A DNA stretch of 64,000 bases from Pseudarthrobacter sp. IC2-21 (GTDB lineage: Bacteria; Actinomycetota; Actinomycetes; Actinomycetales; Micrococcaceae), in NCBI RefSeq assembly GCF_034048115.1, contig NZ_CP139145.1, positions 3,658,001 to 3,722,000 of the forward strand, given 5' to 3'. This document shows positions 40,967 through 51,113 of this stretch, in pieces. The notes beneath the pieces were generated by a model. That model saw only the letters and a program-made list of their open reading frames with translations. It ran no database searches and was not told where the DNA came from. Each line of letters opens with the position of its first letter. Positions within the stretch are counted from its first letter, which is position 1. Both the position numbers and the translations under genes were made by a program.

Positions 40967-42199
40967 TCAGGCGAGTTTGCTTACCGCGTACGTGTGGCCG
41001 GCCGCGCGGAGTCGCTCTATGAGCACGCTGCCGAGTGCGGTGGCCGGTGTCAGCGACCCTTTCGCGGGCGGCAGCCGGTCACCGTCGAGGGCAAGAGCGA
41101 GTGCAGTCTCCCCTGCCATCACGGCGGTGGCGGCATAGCCGGGATCACCGGGGCCAGCAGCAATCGCCTGGTAACGCCGGCCGTCCTCGGTGCGGGCGGT
41201 GACCTGGGAGTGGAACCAGCCCCCGCGCTGCATGCTGATGCTCGGACCCGCACCCGGTGCCGGAAGAAAGCGGTCGAGCACCTTCCGGGTCAGTGGAAAT
41301 GCCATCGCGCCCGTGAATGCCCGGAGCCCCAGGGTCAACGCCCTGGCGAGGACCGCTCCCGCCGGTCCGGGGGCCACCCCCATCACCTCGCCGTACTGAA
41401 GGGAGCGGCCGTAGGCCCAGCCCTGCAGTGCGTTGCTGCGGCGCACTATCCGGGTGTTGAACGGGGCCATGATGAACGGCGCGGTCCAGGTGCCGTCAGC
41501 GGAACGGCGCACAGGACCGGCGTCAGGAGGCTGTGGTGTCGTCGGCTCCCGTGTGCGGTCGGGGCTCAAAGCGTAGGGGTCAGCGACTAATGACCGCAGG
41601 GCGGTGCTCGATCGCATCGCATCGAGCTGCCCGCGCATCGATTCGAGCGTGCCTCCGCTGATGCCGGCCTTGGCCCTCGCAACGAGTTGCACCTCGGCCA
41701 AACCGCCAGCGCCATCGGCTTCTGCGGCCTGATGCAGCAGCAGTACGGCGAGATCGGACGGCACAGAGTCGTAGCCGCAGGAGTGAACGATCCTGGCCCC
41801 GGTCGTCCTGGCCAGAGCGTCGCAGCGATCAATCGCCTCCCGGATGAAGGACACCTCACCGGCGAGGTCGGCGTAGTGGGTACCGGCCCGGGCGCAGGCC
41901 TCGACGACGGGCAGTCCGTGTTTCGCGTAGGGACCCACGGTGGTGAAGAGCACGCGTGTGTCCGCAGCCAGGGCGGCGATCGAGTCCGCATCCCCCGAGT
42001 CGGCTTCGATGAGGGCCCACCCGTGCGCCGCGGCCGGCAACTCCGACCGGACCGCCTCGAGCCTGGACGTGGACCGGCCCGCGAGCCCAACCCGAATCCC
42101 GGCTGGTGCATGCTCGGCGAGGTAGGCGGCGATCAGCCTGCCAACGAAACCCGTCGCTCCATAAAGAACGAGGTCATGTTCCCGAGATGAGGTGTCCAT
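40967..42199 (-). CDS. Saccharopine-dehydrogenase-like / trans-acting enoyl reductase family
   Basis: 410 residues. Rossmann nucleotide-binding start DLVLYGATGFVGRLIAAYLA (GxTGFxG), GLAGRSTSRLEAV, TTVGPYAKHGLPVVEACARA, GTHYADLAGEVSFIR and IVHSCGYDSVPSDLAVLLL are the hallmarks of the saccharopine dehydrogenase NADP-binding family that includes mycobacterial trans-acting enoyl reductases. Probably a cytosolic or membrane-linked lipid-modifying reductase; the substrate is unknown. Confidence 0.85.
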   Translation of the reverse strand: MDTSSREHDLVLYGATGFVGRLIAAYLAEHAPAGIRVGLAGRSTSRLEAVRSELPAAAHGWALIEADSGDADSIAALAADTRVLFTTVGPYAKHGLPVVEACARAGTHYADLAGEVSFIREAIDRCDALARTTGARIVHSCGYDSVPSDLAVLLLHQAAEADGAGGLAEVQLVARAKAGISGGTLESMRGQLDAMRSSTALRSLVADPYALSPDRTREPTTPQPPDAGPVRRSADGTWTAPFIMAPFNTRIVRRSNALQGWAYGRSLQYGEVMGVAPGPAGAVLARALTLGLRAFTGAMAFPLTRKVLDRFLPAPGAGPSISMQRGGWFHSQVTARTEDGRRYQAIAAGPGDPGYAATAVMAGETALALALDGDRLPPAKGSLTPATALGSVLIERLRAAGHTYAVSKLA

Positions 42200-42228
42200 G
42201 ACTGCAGCCTTTCACAGCGGCACTGCAC

Positions 42229-45200
42229 TCACACCTTGAAGTACTTGGCCTCCGGGTGGTGGAACACGAACGCGTCCGTGGACTGCTCGGGGTGCAGCAT
42301 CAGTTCGTCGCTGAGGATTACGCCCATGCGCTCGGGCTTCAACAGCTCGGTCACCTTGCGGCGGTCCTCCATGTCCGGGCAGGCGGGGTAGCCGAGCGAG
42401 AACCGGGCACCGCGGTAGTCGAGCTTGAAATACCCTGCCGTGTCCTTCGGCTCCTCGGCCGCGAAGCCCAGTTCCTTGCGGATCCGCGCGTGCCAGAACT
42501 CCGCCAGCGCCTCGGTAAGCTGCATGACCAGGCCGTTGAGCTCGTAGTAGTCGCGGTACTGGTTGGCGGCGAACATCTTGGACGTGAACTCCTCGATCTT
42601 CGAGCCGGCGGTGACCAGCTGCACCGGCAGGACGTCCACCTGTCCGGATTCGCGGGACTTCACGAAGTCGGCCAGGCACAGGTGCCGGTCGCGGCGCTGG
42701 CGCGGGAAGTTGAAGCTCAGCCGGTCGGTGCCGATCGGACCGCCTGAACCACCGTCCGGGGCGAGGAGCCCCGCAGTGCCCAGGACGCCGTCGCGATCCT
42801 CCCCATGGTGCAGCACCACCACCTGCTCCCCTTCGGAAACCACCGGGAAGTAGCCGTAGGCGACGGACGCGTCCAGCATGCCTTCGCCGAGGATGCGGTC
42901 CAGCCAGTAGCGCAGGCGCGGCCGGCCCTCGCGTTCCACCAGCTCCTCGTAGGAGGCGCCGTCCTCGCCACGGCCGGGCTTGAGCCCCCACTGGCCCATG
43001 AACGTGGCGCGCTCGTCGAGGAACGCCGAGTAGTCGTGGAGTGAAACGCCGCGGACGATGCGCGTACCCCAGAACGGCGGGGCGGGCACCGGGTTGTCAG
43101 TGGCGACGTCGGACCGGCCGGGCATCGCTTCCGGCTCGGTCACCGTGAACTTCGCGCCGCCCTTGTGGATGCGCTTCTTCAAAGGCAGAAGGCCGACGTC
43201 GTCCGGCGATTCGCCTCGGGCCACGCGGACCAGCGGCTCCATGAGGGAAAGGCCCTCGAAGGCGTCCTTGGCGTACCGGACCACGCCGTCGAACTGCTCC
43301 GCCAGGTCCTGCTCCACGTAGGCGCGGGTCAGGGCTGCGCCGCCGAGGATGATGGGCCACTTCTTCGCCAGGCCCCGGGACTGGAGTTCGGCGAGGTTTT
43401 CCTTCATCACCACGGTGGACTTCACCAGAAGCCCGGACATGCCGATCACGTCGGCGTTGTGTTCCTCGGCTGCGGCCATGATCTCGGCGATGCCCTGCTT
43501 GATGCCGATGTTGATGACCTTGTAGCCGTTGTTGGTGAGGATGATGTCCACCAGGTTCTTGCCGATGTCGTGCACGTCGCCGCGGACGGTGGCGATCACC
43601 ATGGTGCCCTTGCCCGAGGCATCCGACTTCTCCATGTGCGGCTCGAGCAGGGCCACGGCGTTCTTCATCACCTCGGCGGACTGCAGCACGAACGGCAGCT
43701 GCATCTCGCCGGCGCCGAAGCGCTCACCGACGACCTTCATGCCTTCGAGCAGCTGGTCGTTGATGATGCCGAGCGGTGACATGCCCTCGCTGCGGGCGAG
43801 GTCGAGGTCCTCTTCGAGGCCCTTGCCTTCGCCGTCGATGATGCGCCGCTGCAGGCGTTCGCCGGTGGGCAGCGCCGCGAGTTCCGCAGCGCGCTGGTCC
43901 TTGAGCGCTGCGGTGTCGACGCCGGCGAACATGTCCAGCATGATGTTCAGGGGGTCGTACGTGACGTTGCCGTCGGCGTCGTATTCGCGGCGGTCATAGA
44001 CGAGGTCCAGGGCCACCTTGCGCTGCTCCTCAGGCAGTGAGGCGAGCGGGACGATCTTGGCGGCGTCGATGATGCCGCTGGTCAGGCCAGCCTGCACGGC
44101 CTCGTGCAGGAACACCGAGTTCAGGGCCATGCGCGCTGCCGGGTTCAGGCCGAAGGACACGTTGGAGACGCCGAGGGTGGTGTTGATGCCGGGGTACTTG
44201 GCGGTGATCTGGCGGATGGCCTCGATGGTTTCGATGCCGTCCCGGCGGGTTTCCTCCTGGCCGGTGGCGATGGGGAAGGTCAGGGCGTCCACGATGATGT
44301 CCTCGACGCGCATCCCCCATTCGCCCACCAGGGCGTCGACGAGGCGGGAGGCGATGGCCACCTTGCCTTCGGTGGTGCGGGCCTGGCCCTGTTCGTCGAT
44401 GGTCAGGGCGATCACGGCGGTGCCGTGTTCCTTCACGAGCGGCATGATGCGGGCGAAGCGGCTGTCCGGGCCGTCACCGTCCTCGTAGTTGACGGAGTTG
44501 ACCACGGGGCGGCCGCCGATGAGTTCGAGCCCGGCCCGCAGCACGGGCGGTTCGGTGGAGTCGATGACGAGTGGGAGGGTGGAGGCAGACGCGAAACGGG
44601 AGACGATCTCCTTGATGTCGGCCACGCCGTCGCGCCCTACATAGTCGATGCAGACATCCAGCAGGTGCGCGCCGACGCGGACCTGCTCGCGGGCGATGTC
44701 CACGCAGTCGTCCCAGCGCTCCTCCAGCATGGCCTGGCGGAACGCCTTGGAACCGTTCGCGTTGGTGCGCTCGCCAATGGCGAGGTACGCCAGTTCCTGG
44801 TCGAAGTTCACGTGGTGGTAGAGGGATGCGATGCCGGCTTCACGCTCGGTGGGGACGCGGCTGCCGTCGGCGCCGCGCCCGCCGCTGGTGACCGCGGCTT
44901 CGGTGCGGAAGGGTGACAGACGTTCGACGACGGCGGCCATGTGTTCCGGCGTCGTACCGCAGCAGCCGCCCACCAGGCCCAGGCCGAATTCGCGCACGAA
45001 CTGCTCGTGCGCGGTGGCGAGTTCGGTGGGTGAGAGCGGGTAGTGCGCGCCGTTGGGGCCGAGGACGGGCAGGCCGGCGTTGGGCATGCAGGCGATGGCC
45101 ACGGAGGACTGCTTGGAGAGGTGGCGGAGGTGCTCGCTCATCTCGTCCGGCCCGGTGGCGCAGTTCAGGCCGATGGCGTCGACGCCGAGCGGCTCGAGGG

Positions 45201-45879
45201 CGGTGAGTGCCGCGCCGATTTCGGATCCCATGAGCATGGTTCCGGTGGTTTCGACGGTCACTTCCACGAAGATGGGGAGCCGGATGCCGCGGGTGACGAT
45301 GGCCTGCTTGCAGCCGTTGACCGCAGCTTTGGTCTGCAGGAGGTCCTGGCTGGTTTCGATGAGGAAGGCGTCCGCGCCGCCGTCGATGAGGCCCTCGGCC
45401 TGCAGGGCGAAGGTCTGCTTGAGGTAGTCGTAGGTGGTGTGGCCGAGGCTGGGGAGCTTGGTGCCCGGGCCCATGGAGCCCAGGACCCAGCGCATGCGGC
45501 CATCCGTTTTCGCTGCCGCTTCGGCACGCTCGCGGGCGATCTCCGCGCCCTTGCGGGCGAGCTCTTCGATCCGGTCGTCGATGCCGTAGTCGGAGAGGTT
45601 GGACCAGTTCGCGCCGAAAGTGTTCGTCTCGACCGCGTCGACGCCCACGGCGAAGTACGCGTCGTGGATGTCCGCGAGGACATCCGGGCGCGTGTGGTTG
45701 AGGATCTCGTTGCAGCCTTCCAGCCCCAGGAAGTCGTCCTCGAGCGAAAGCTCGCGGCCCTGCAGCATGGTGCCCATCGCCCCATCGGCAATGACGACCC
45801 GGTGGTTCACCGAGTCCAGGAGTTTCTGGGCCCGGACGGGGCGGGGCACGGACTCAATATCAAGCGCAAACCGAGGCAT
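42229..45879 (-). CDS. metH: Cobalamin-dependent methionine synthase
   Basis: 1216 residues with the complete domain order: Hcy-binding (about 20-320, zinc ligands C240, C306, C307), pterin-binding with AIGERTNANGSKAFRQ (about 367 on), B12 cap and binding domain with the DVHDIG box (H770 as lower axial ligand) and the C-terminal AdoMet activation domain. Transfers methyl from 5-methyl-THF to homocysteine. Translation may be leaderless (TAACCT just upstream of ATG 45879). No cobalamin riboswitch is visible in the 103 bp before it, beyond which the KAP operon begins. Confidence 0.97.
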   Translation of the reverse strand: MPRFALDIESVPRPVRAQKLLDSVNHRVVIADGAMGTMLQGRELSLEDDFLGLEGCNEILNHTRPDVLADIHDAYFAVGVDAVETNTFGANWSNLSDYGIDDRIEELARKGAEIARERAEAAAKTDGRMRWVLGSMGPGTKLPSLGHTTYDYLKQTFALQAEGLIDGGADAFLIETSQDLLQTKAAVNGCKQAIVTRGIRLPIFVEVTVETTGTMLMGSEIGAALTALEPLGVDAIGLNCATGPDEMSEHLRHLSKQSSVAIACMPNAGLPVLGPNGAHYPLSPTELATAHEQFVREFGLGLVGGCCGTTPEHMAAVVERLSPFRTEAAVTSGGRGADGSRVPTEREAGIASLYHHVNFDQELAYLAIGERTNANGSKAFRQAMLEERWDDCVDIAREQVRVGAHLLDVCIDYVGRDGVADIKEIVSRFASASTLPLVIDSTEPPVLRAGLELIGGRPVVNSVNYEDGDGPDSRFARIMPLVKEHGTAVIALTIDEQGQARTTEGKVAIASRLVDALVGEWGMRVEDIIVDALTFPIATGQEETRRDGIETIEAIRQITAKYPGINTTLGVSNVSFGLNPAARMALNSVFLHEAVQAGLTSGIIDAAKIVPLASLPEEQRKVALDLVYDRREYDADGNVTYDPLNIMLDMFAGVDTAALKDQRAAELAALPTGERLQRRIIDGEGKGLEEDLDLARSEGMSPLGIINDQLLEGMKVVGERFGAGEMQLPFVLQSAEVMKNAVALLEPHMEKSDASGKGTMVIATVRGDVHDIGKNLVDIILTNNGYKVINIGIKQGIAEIMAAAEEHNADVIGMSGLLVKSTVVMKENLAELQSRGLAKKWPIILGGAALTRAYVEQDLAEQFDGVVRYAKDAFEGLSLMEPLVRVARGESPDDVGLLPLKKRIHKGGAKFTVTEPEAMPGRSDVATDNPVPAPPFWGTRIVRGVSLHDYSAFLDERATFMGQWGLKPGRGEDGASYEELVEREGRPRLRYWLDRILGEGMLDASVAYGYFPVVSEGEQVVVLHHGEDRDGVLGTAGLLAPDGGSGGPIGTDRLSFNFPRQRRDRHLCLADFVKSRESGQVDVLPVQLVTAGSKIEEFTSKMFAANQYRDYYELNGLVMQLTEALAEFWHARIRKELGFAAEEPKDTAGYFKLDYRGARFSLGYPACPDMEDRRKVTELLKPERMGVILSDELMLHPEQSTDAFVFHHPEAKYFKV

Positions 45880-45982
45880 CTAAACAGGTTACGTCTGGGG
45901 GCTGGAAGGTTGCGCTGTGTGTCCGTGTACTACGACGGGGGTGGCGGGCGCGGCAAATTCTCCGGCTTGACGTCTGTGTCGA

Positions 45983-48040
45983 TTATCCAGGAGGCTCACG
46001 AGTATCCAGCGCGAGAACACTGCGGATGGCGAAATCTCGCCGTTGTGCCTCCGTCTGCTCCCTGCTAGCCAGGTCTGATACGGCGTAATCGGGAACTCCA
46101 CCCACGGGAGAAATCTCGGCCAGAACTGACTCTCTCAGGGCCTCACCTACGGCAAACCGAAACTCTTGTTCTCGAAAGACAACATCATACGTAACGTCGG
46201 CCCCAACCCATTCGTCGAAAGATACGTATCCGGTAGCGGCATCAATGAGCTTTCTTCCGTCAACTATGCGTTCCGATAAGAAGCCTATGTGGTCCTCGAG
46301 ATCACGGATCCAAACGCAGAAGGACGTCATCAAGATTAATTCGGGCCTGACGAGAGTTGACGCTAACGGCTCGTAGCGCACCTCGGCGACCCAATGTCGC
46401 GCGACATCGGCGTACAGATTCTTAATCTGAGCATGGTCGTGACCACCAGACCGTTTAATGGCGTACGCGCTATCGGTGAGAAACTGGTAGCCAAATCGTG
46501 CGATCACTTTCCCCGCCGACATGAGCTTTGTGTCGAGCGCGAGAAAAATCTCCTTGGCTAGCCAGCGTTCTGCCGTTGAGAGGCGGAAGGGGTGCAACTT
46601 CCCGCTCAATTTAAGATTTGAGCAAATATCCTCCACGTAGTCGAGAATGGCGAGCGAGGTCGTAAGACTGGCGCTACGCAGGTTGCCAGCGACCTCTAGC
46701 GCGAGTGCCGACCGCTCTACATCCTGTCCGAGGATAATGGCCTTCAGAGCTGCAATTTCCGGAGTACCACCAATTCCGTTGGAGAGTTCTCTCAGCGCAT
46801 TCTGCGTTTTTCGTTCACTCACGTCATCGTCGGCAAGTCCCACTTGAAAGTAGCGGTCGAAGTATCGAGCCTTCTGCATCCGGCCTTGTCGGCCGGCAAG
46901 CGCCCCCATAACGCCCATCGGTTCGAACAGATAGCTGACTGCATCCTGAACTGGCTTGGCATGTCCGCGTACCACTAGGGATTCGACGCGTTCCATCCTT
47001 CTTTGATGCGTCTCGACGGAATCGCTCTCCCGCCATGACAGGTATTCGTCGGATTTCCGACGGATCTCATCCCAAACTTGGTGATGTGCAATACGAAGCC
47101 AGGTCAAAGCAGTGAAATCGAAGGCATCTACCTCTGCATCGGCAACGAGACCGGAAAGACTAAGCATCTGCTCACGTAGTCGCTCTGCTGCTCGGGGAGT
47201 TTCCAGTCCGGACGCAAGTATTCTGACGAGCTCCTCGCGATGCTCAGCGTGCAGGCCAGCTATGGTTTCATCTGCTGGGCTGACTTCGTCCAGAATCTGC
47301 CTACTCCAACGACGGCGCACGACCATCGGTGTTGGCGGAACCTCGAATGGGTATTGAACGATCTTCTCCATGAAGTCAGAGCTTTCGCCCTTCGCACCCG
47401 CTGAAGCGAGGACGGTTTCAATCGTGGCCTGATCATAGGCCATGAGGTAATGCACATTAACGAATCTCCCTAGGAGCCGCACCACTCGCAACAGTGAGCG
47501 CAGTTCGTCACCGTCGAGCCGGTCAACATCGTCGACTATCACCAGCACCCGATGGTGCTGCCCTGCAATCTCTTCGCTGAGCGCGCCGAACTCCGAATGC
47601 CAGGCTGGTCTTTTTGTCAGCGCAGTAATGGCCTCTGTGGTGACAGAGGCCATTACGTCCCCTACTACCGGGATCATCTTGAGCACGGGGGTGCCGAAGC
47701 GCGAATATGACGCGAGTCTATCTTTCACTGACGGCGACTTTGGGAAAGCTTCCGAGAGGGCGGACACAAACTCTGCTGTAATCGAGCCGACATCTGCGAC
47801 CGACCACGGACTGAACCAAACACTTTTCCAGTCGTCCAGTTGCCCAACTATGTCCTTCAAGAGCGTGGTCTTGCCGCTCCCCCACGAACCTACAAGCCCA
47901 AAAACTGTTGAGCCTTGGCCGTCGGCACAAGAGTCAATGCGCGCGGCGACAGCCTTAGCAAATTCGCTGCGGCCCGCAATGTCAGTTTTTGACAGCGATT
48001 CATCGCTCCACGGCGGCGGGGAGGTCCACTCTTCAGTCAT
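45983..48040 (-). CDS. KAP-family P-loop NTPase
   Basis: 685 residues. Walker A GSWGSGKT (G51-T58), Walker B VLVIVDDVDRLDGDELRSLL (D170, D171; the DDVDRL form is diagnostic of KAP). The N-terminus is short. The segment between A and B (about 115-140, VLKMIPVVGDVMASVTTEAI) replaces the two transmembrane helices of membrane-inserted KAPs with a weakly hydrophobic stretch. The C-terminal half is helical. KAP NTPases occur in phage-exclusion and conflict systems (for example PifA). It is the last gene of the lower-G+C operon, 143 bp after the solenoid gene. Confidence 0.88.
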   Translation of the reverse strand: MTEEWTSPPPWSDESLSKTDIAGRSEFAKAVAARIDSCADGQGSTVFGLVGSWGSGKTTLLKDIVGQLDDWKSVWFSPWSVADVGSITAEFVSALSEAFPKSPSVKDRLASYSRFGTPVLKMIPVVGDVMASVTTEAITALTKRPAWHSEFGALSEEIAGQHHRVLVIVDDVDRLDGDELRSLLRVVRLLGRFVNVHYLMAYDQATIETVLASAGAKGESSDFMEKIVQYPFEVPPTPMVVRRRWSRQILDEVSPADETIAGLHAEHREELVRILASGLETPRAAERLREQMLSLSGLVADAEVDAFDFTALTWLRIAHHQVWDEIRRKSDEYLSWRESDSVETHQRRMERVESLVVRGHAKPVQDAVSYLFEPMGVMGALAGRQGRMQKARYFDRYFQVGLADDDVSERKTQNALRELSNGIGGTPEIAALKAIILGQDVERSALALEVAGNLRSASLTTSLAILDYVEDICSNLKLSGKLHPFRLSTAERWLAKEIFLALDTKLMSAGKVIARFGYQFLTDSAYAIKRSGGHDHAQIKNLYADVARHWVAEVRYEPLASTLVRPELILMTSFCVWIRDLEDHIGFLSERIVDGRKLIDAATGYVSFDEWVGADVTYDVVFREQEFRFAVGEALRESVLAEISPVGGVPDYAVSDLASREQTEAQRRDFAIRSVLALDTREPPG

Positions 48041-48183
48041 GGAAGACAGTCAACCATCCATTGTCCGCTGCCACGCAAGTTAAGGCTGCCTCTACTGCGA
48101 ACGGAACTCAGGAAAGGCCGTTTAGCCATCGCATCTGGACCGTCGAGCCTCCCTCGAAGGTGACTTTGTTCGGGATGGTTTTC

Positions 48184-50598
48184 CTAGCTCTCACCCTCCA
48201 TTCGAGCAAGAGCTTCACGTACCGCCGATCGGATAATCCTCGGATGCCCATCTTGGTTGAGGCCATCAAGCTTTGGTCTCGTGAAGTGAACCAATTCCTC
48301 CTGATCCGGAGCGAGCCTCTGAATGGCGTGGAGAATTCTCAGCGGCACCCGAATTCCGTCAGATTCAATGAGTTCAGTGATGCGAGCCCTTACAGCAGGG
48401 ATGACCTCAGAGTGCTGACGCAAAGATAGGACCAGGGAGTGGCCTGCCTCGGCGCGGACTTCCGGGTTCTTGTCTCGTGCGAGTTGGAGCAGCATGGTGT
48501 GCCCCCAAGTCGCATCGCTTGACGACAGCACGAACGGTATAGTCCTAGCGGCTTCAACGCGAGCGGGGTCATCAGATGCTGCTAGTTGAAGAACCGAACT
48601 CAGTGACTCAGTGTGAGACATTATTTCGAGTGCGCTCCCCAACCGCACCGCCGCAGCGAAAACGGGTAGAGGCTTGGGCCCGAAAAAATGGTCGCTGCGT
48701 GCCCCGCTGATGACGGAAGTCCACTGAAGCTTCAGTGCTTTTCGCACGGGAGCGGGAACGTCATCAGGCCGGCTCGCTAAACGATCCAACGCCCGATCCT
48801 TGAAAACCGCGTCTACAAGGGGATCGGTCAAAAAATTCGATAGCGCTATCCACACCTCAGTATCCGAAAATCTGAAGGCGAAGGCGGCAGCAACGTTGCT
48901 CGTTGAGAGGCCTCCGAATGAAAGGACCCCTGTCCGCGCAGCCTCAGCCTCAGCCGCTAAGGCAGTGACAATGCTAGAACGAGCCTCCTCAACGACCTCA
49001 GGGTCATCGCCATTCGGGAGGCCATTATCAGCGAGAAATGCGGCCCGCTCTATGCCCTGAACCGATTCGATATTTGGAACGTTTCCAAGAATGAAGTGGG
49101 CAGAAATACGCCGCAGTTCTTCCTCATCGGGTTCAGCTTCCGCATCCGAGGCGATCCAAGCTTTCCATGATTTGAGCGTCTCAGGACCGACTGACGTCCA
49201 ATCGACGGCCTCCACGACTTTTGCCAAGGTACTTGAAAAGGGTTGAGACAAGATCTTGGGGTCGGTCAGATGCTGGGCAGCACGTGTTGCGATAAGATCG
49301 TCTTCTCCACTGCCCGGGACCAGGCGAGCAATTGTCTTCCACATCTTCTCTTGGACGGCCCAATTTGCGCGCCCCGAAAGTTGCTCCGTTTCCGAGAGGA
49401 GGAAGGTCGCGCTGATGGCCCGACTCAAATCTGTAGGGCTCAAGAAATCAGAAGCGGCCTCCATCACTGAAAGATCCGCTTCAGTGACCCACTTGGCATC
49501 ACTGGCTCTATTAATCACTCTCTCGGCATCCGCTTTTAGCGCTGCGGTAGGGCCTTGACTTCTGATCCACTTCAAAACCGACTGCAGCGACTTTGTGGCT
49601 CTGCTTTGGCGCAGAAGTCGTAACGCCTCACGAGCATTATGGACATCTTCGTGTTCTTCGAGAAGAATCACTTTTGCCAAAGCTTCTCGGCAATTACGCA
49701 CGCGACTGGTGTGCCCTGCCAACTCTGCCACCAGCAGAGCCGCATAACCTTTCTCTGATGCTTCATCCCGCATCAGATAACGCGTACCGGAAGTGGACTC
49801 AAAGAATTTCTCGAAAGAATCACGAAGCATCATGCCGTCCCGCTCTGCGGCACGGGAGCTAAGACGCTCATCCACCCAGCTACCACGGCCCGTGACAACT
49901 TGTACCCAGGTGTCGCCACTCAACTGTTCAAGGTGCGCTTTAGACGCAAGCGCGTGGTACCGCAATGATGCCGCAATGTCTGCTTGAACCTTCGGCGCGG
50001 ACCAGCTAATACCTTGCGAGACCGGAAAGTCATAGTCGTAGGTATCGGTATCCGAAGGAAGCCACTTCAGCACGCTCTCCACTGCTACACGCGCCTCCTT
50101 GTAAGCGCAGGCATCTTCGAGGCGGGCAACGCGCTGCTGGAGAACTGCTGCAATTCCAAGTCGGACACTGGATGAATGCTCGCGAGGATTGGATCCGGCA
50201 CTCAAATGATCAAACAATTCCATGAGGCGCGAGGCTGCAATATCTGGCCGTTCCAATTCGGTCAGGCCAAGGCTTCCATAAAGGGCAGCGGAGATTCGGG
50301 CACCGAGTGGAAGGCTGGCTTTTAGAGCCAATCGCCAAAGGGTATCTGTGGACGCGTCTTGGGTTTCCACGAATAATGATCCTCGGGCGGCCTCAACTAA
50401 CTCATTCTGCCATTCGTGACCCTTGCGAATTTCCTCAACTTCATAACGATCGAGCTCACGTTGGTCACGCCGCTCGGTAACAAGTGCCAACTCGGAAACC
50501 CGAGTGATCGTATTCTCCTTGAAATTCGGATGCGGTGAGATAGTCCAAGGTGCCAGCGCTGCCACCACCCACTCAATGTCATGATTGACGTCACTCAT
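48184..50598 (-). CDS. Large alpha-solenoid (HEAT-like) protein
   Basis: 804 residues, almost wholly helical. The C-terminal part has HEAT-type repeats (ARDKNPEVRAEAGHSLVLSL, GHPRIIRSAVREALARM), and DDPARVEAARTIPFVLSSSD lies near residue 690. No enzymatic motif or membrane segment. The stop of the small gene upstream overlaps its ATG (ATGA). It probably acts as a sensor or scaffold for the KAP NTPase. I know of no named family. Codon use and base composition are visibly less G+C-rich than the flanking metH and exporter genes. Confidence 0.75.
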   Translation of the reverse strand: MSDVNHDIEWVVAALAPWTISPHPNFKENTITRVSELALVTERRDQRELDRYEVEEIRKGHEWQNELVEAARGSLFVETQDASTDTLWRLALKASLPLGARISAALYGSLGLTELERPDIAASRLMELFDHLSAGSNPREHSSSVRLGIAAVLQQRVARLEDACAYKEARVAVESVLKWLPSDTDTYDYDFPVSQGISWSAPKVQADIAASLRYHALASKAHLEQLSGDTWVQVVTGRGSWVDERLSSRAAERDGMMLRDSFEKFFESTSGTRYLMRDEASEKGYAALLVAELAGHTSRVRNCREALAKVILLEEHEDVHNAREALRLLRQSRATKSLQSVLKWIRSQGPTAALKADAERVINRASDAKWVTEADLSVMEAASDFLSPTDLSRAISATFLLSETEQLSGRANWAVQEKMWKTIARLVPGSGEDDLIATRAAQHLTDPKILSQPFSSTLAKVVEAVDWTSVGPETLKSWKAWIASDAEAEPDEEELRRISAHFILGNVPNIESVQGIERAAFLADNGLPNGDDPEVVEEARSSIVTALAAEAEAARTGVLSFGGLSTSNVAAAFAFRFSDTEVWIALSNFLTDPLVDAVFKDRALDRLASRPDDVPAPVRKALKLQWTSVISGARSDHFFGPKPLPVFAAAVRLGSALEIMSHTESLSSVLQLAASDDPARVEAARTIPFVLSSSDATWGHTMLLQLARDKNPEVRAEAGHSLVLSLRQHSEVIPAVRARITELIESDGIRVPLRILHAIQRLAPDQEELVHFTRPKLDGLNQDGHPRIIRSAVREALARMEGES

Positions 50599-51113
50599 AA
50601 ATACTCCGCTCTGATAAGACTTGCCGAATCGCTGGTCGTGGTTGGATTCTCGGGCCCTTCCTCGTAGTAGCCAATCAGACCAATGCGCCGGACATGACTA
50701 GCAATGCAAGCTCTTGCCTGGTCTTGAAAGAGCTCTATAGTCGGCAGTCGAAAAGCAAGCTGATCGGCCCCTAAAGCCGACCCCTGACTTATGAGAAGTT
50801 CCCGGACACCATGGTTATCAACGTCAGCTCCGCGTTTTGTTTTGTCGCAGGCCACGAGTATCACGGTGCCAACATTTGCACCGACCTTTGAGAGGCATTT
50901 GATCAAGAGTTCCTCCTCGACAATTCGCTCGTGATCAACGGCAACGTAGGCTACGAATAGTAAATCAATATGGTCTTCGGCGTGCGATGCCGGCCGCAAG
51001 ACTCGACCATGCTCCTGCTGAAGATCGTCGACAACATAATCGACCGCATCCCGCCATCCGAGATCATTAATAGGCAGCACAGCCCGCCAACCAATAATGA
51101 GTTGCCTACTCAC
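50595..51113 (-). CDS. Small GTPase-like (P-loop-less) protein of the KAP operon
   Basis: 172 residues from GTG 51113. MSRQLIIGWRAVLPINDLGW is followed by DLLFVAYVAVDHERIVEEEL and GTVILVACDKTKRGADVDNH, a beta-strand/CDKT pattern reminiscent of the G4 (NKxD) region of Ras-like GTPases, but there is no Walker A. It could be a degenerate GTPase fold partnered by its neighbours. It overlaps both neighbours by 4 bp, so it is strictly co-translated. The family is not recognised and the GTPase likeness is inference. Confidence 0.6.
   Translation of the reverse strand: MSRQLIIGWRAVLPINDLGWRDAVDYVVDDLQQEHGRVLRPASHAEDHIDLLFVAYVAVDHERIVEEELLIKCLSKVGANVGTVILVACDKTKRGADVDNHGVRELLISQGSALGADQLAFRLPTIELFQDQARACIASHVRRIGLIGYYEEGPENPTTTSDSASLIRAEYL

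Noticed and set aside
45880..45982. Cobalamin riboswitch before metH
   Set aside because: The gap is too short, and no B12-box-like sequence was found there. Likewise none was recognised before the ECF operon (30757-30979).
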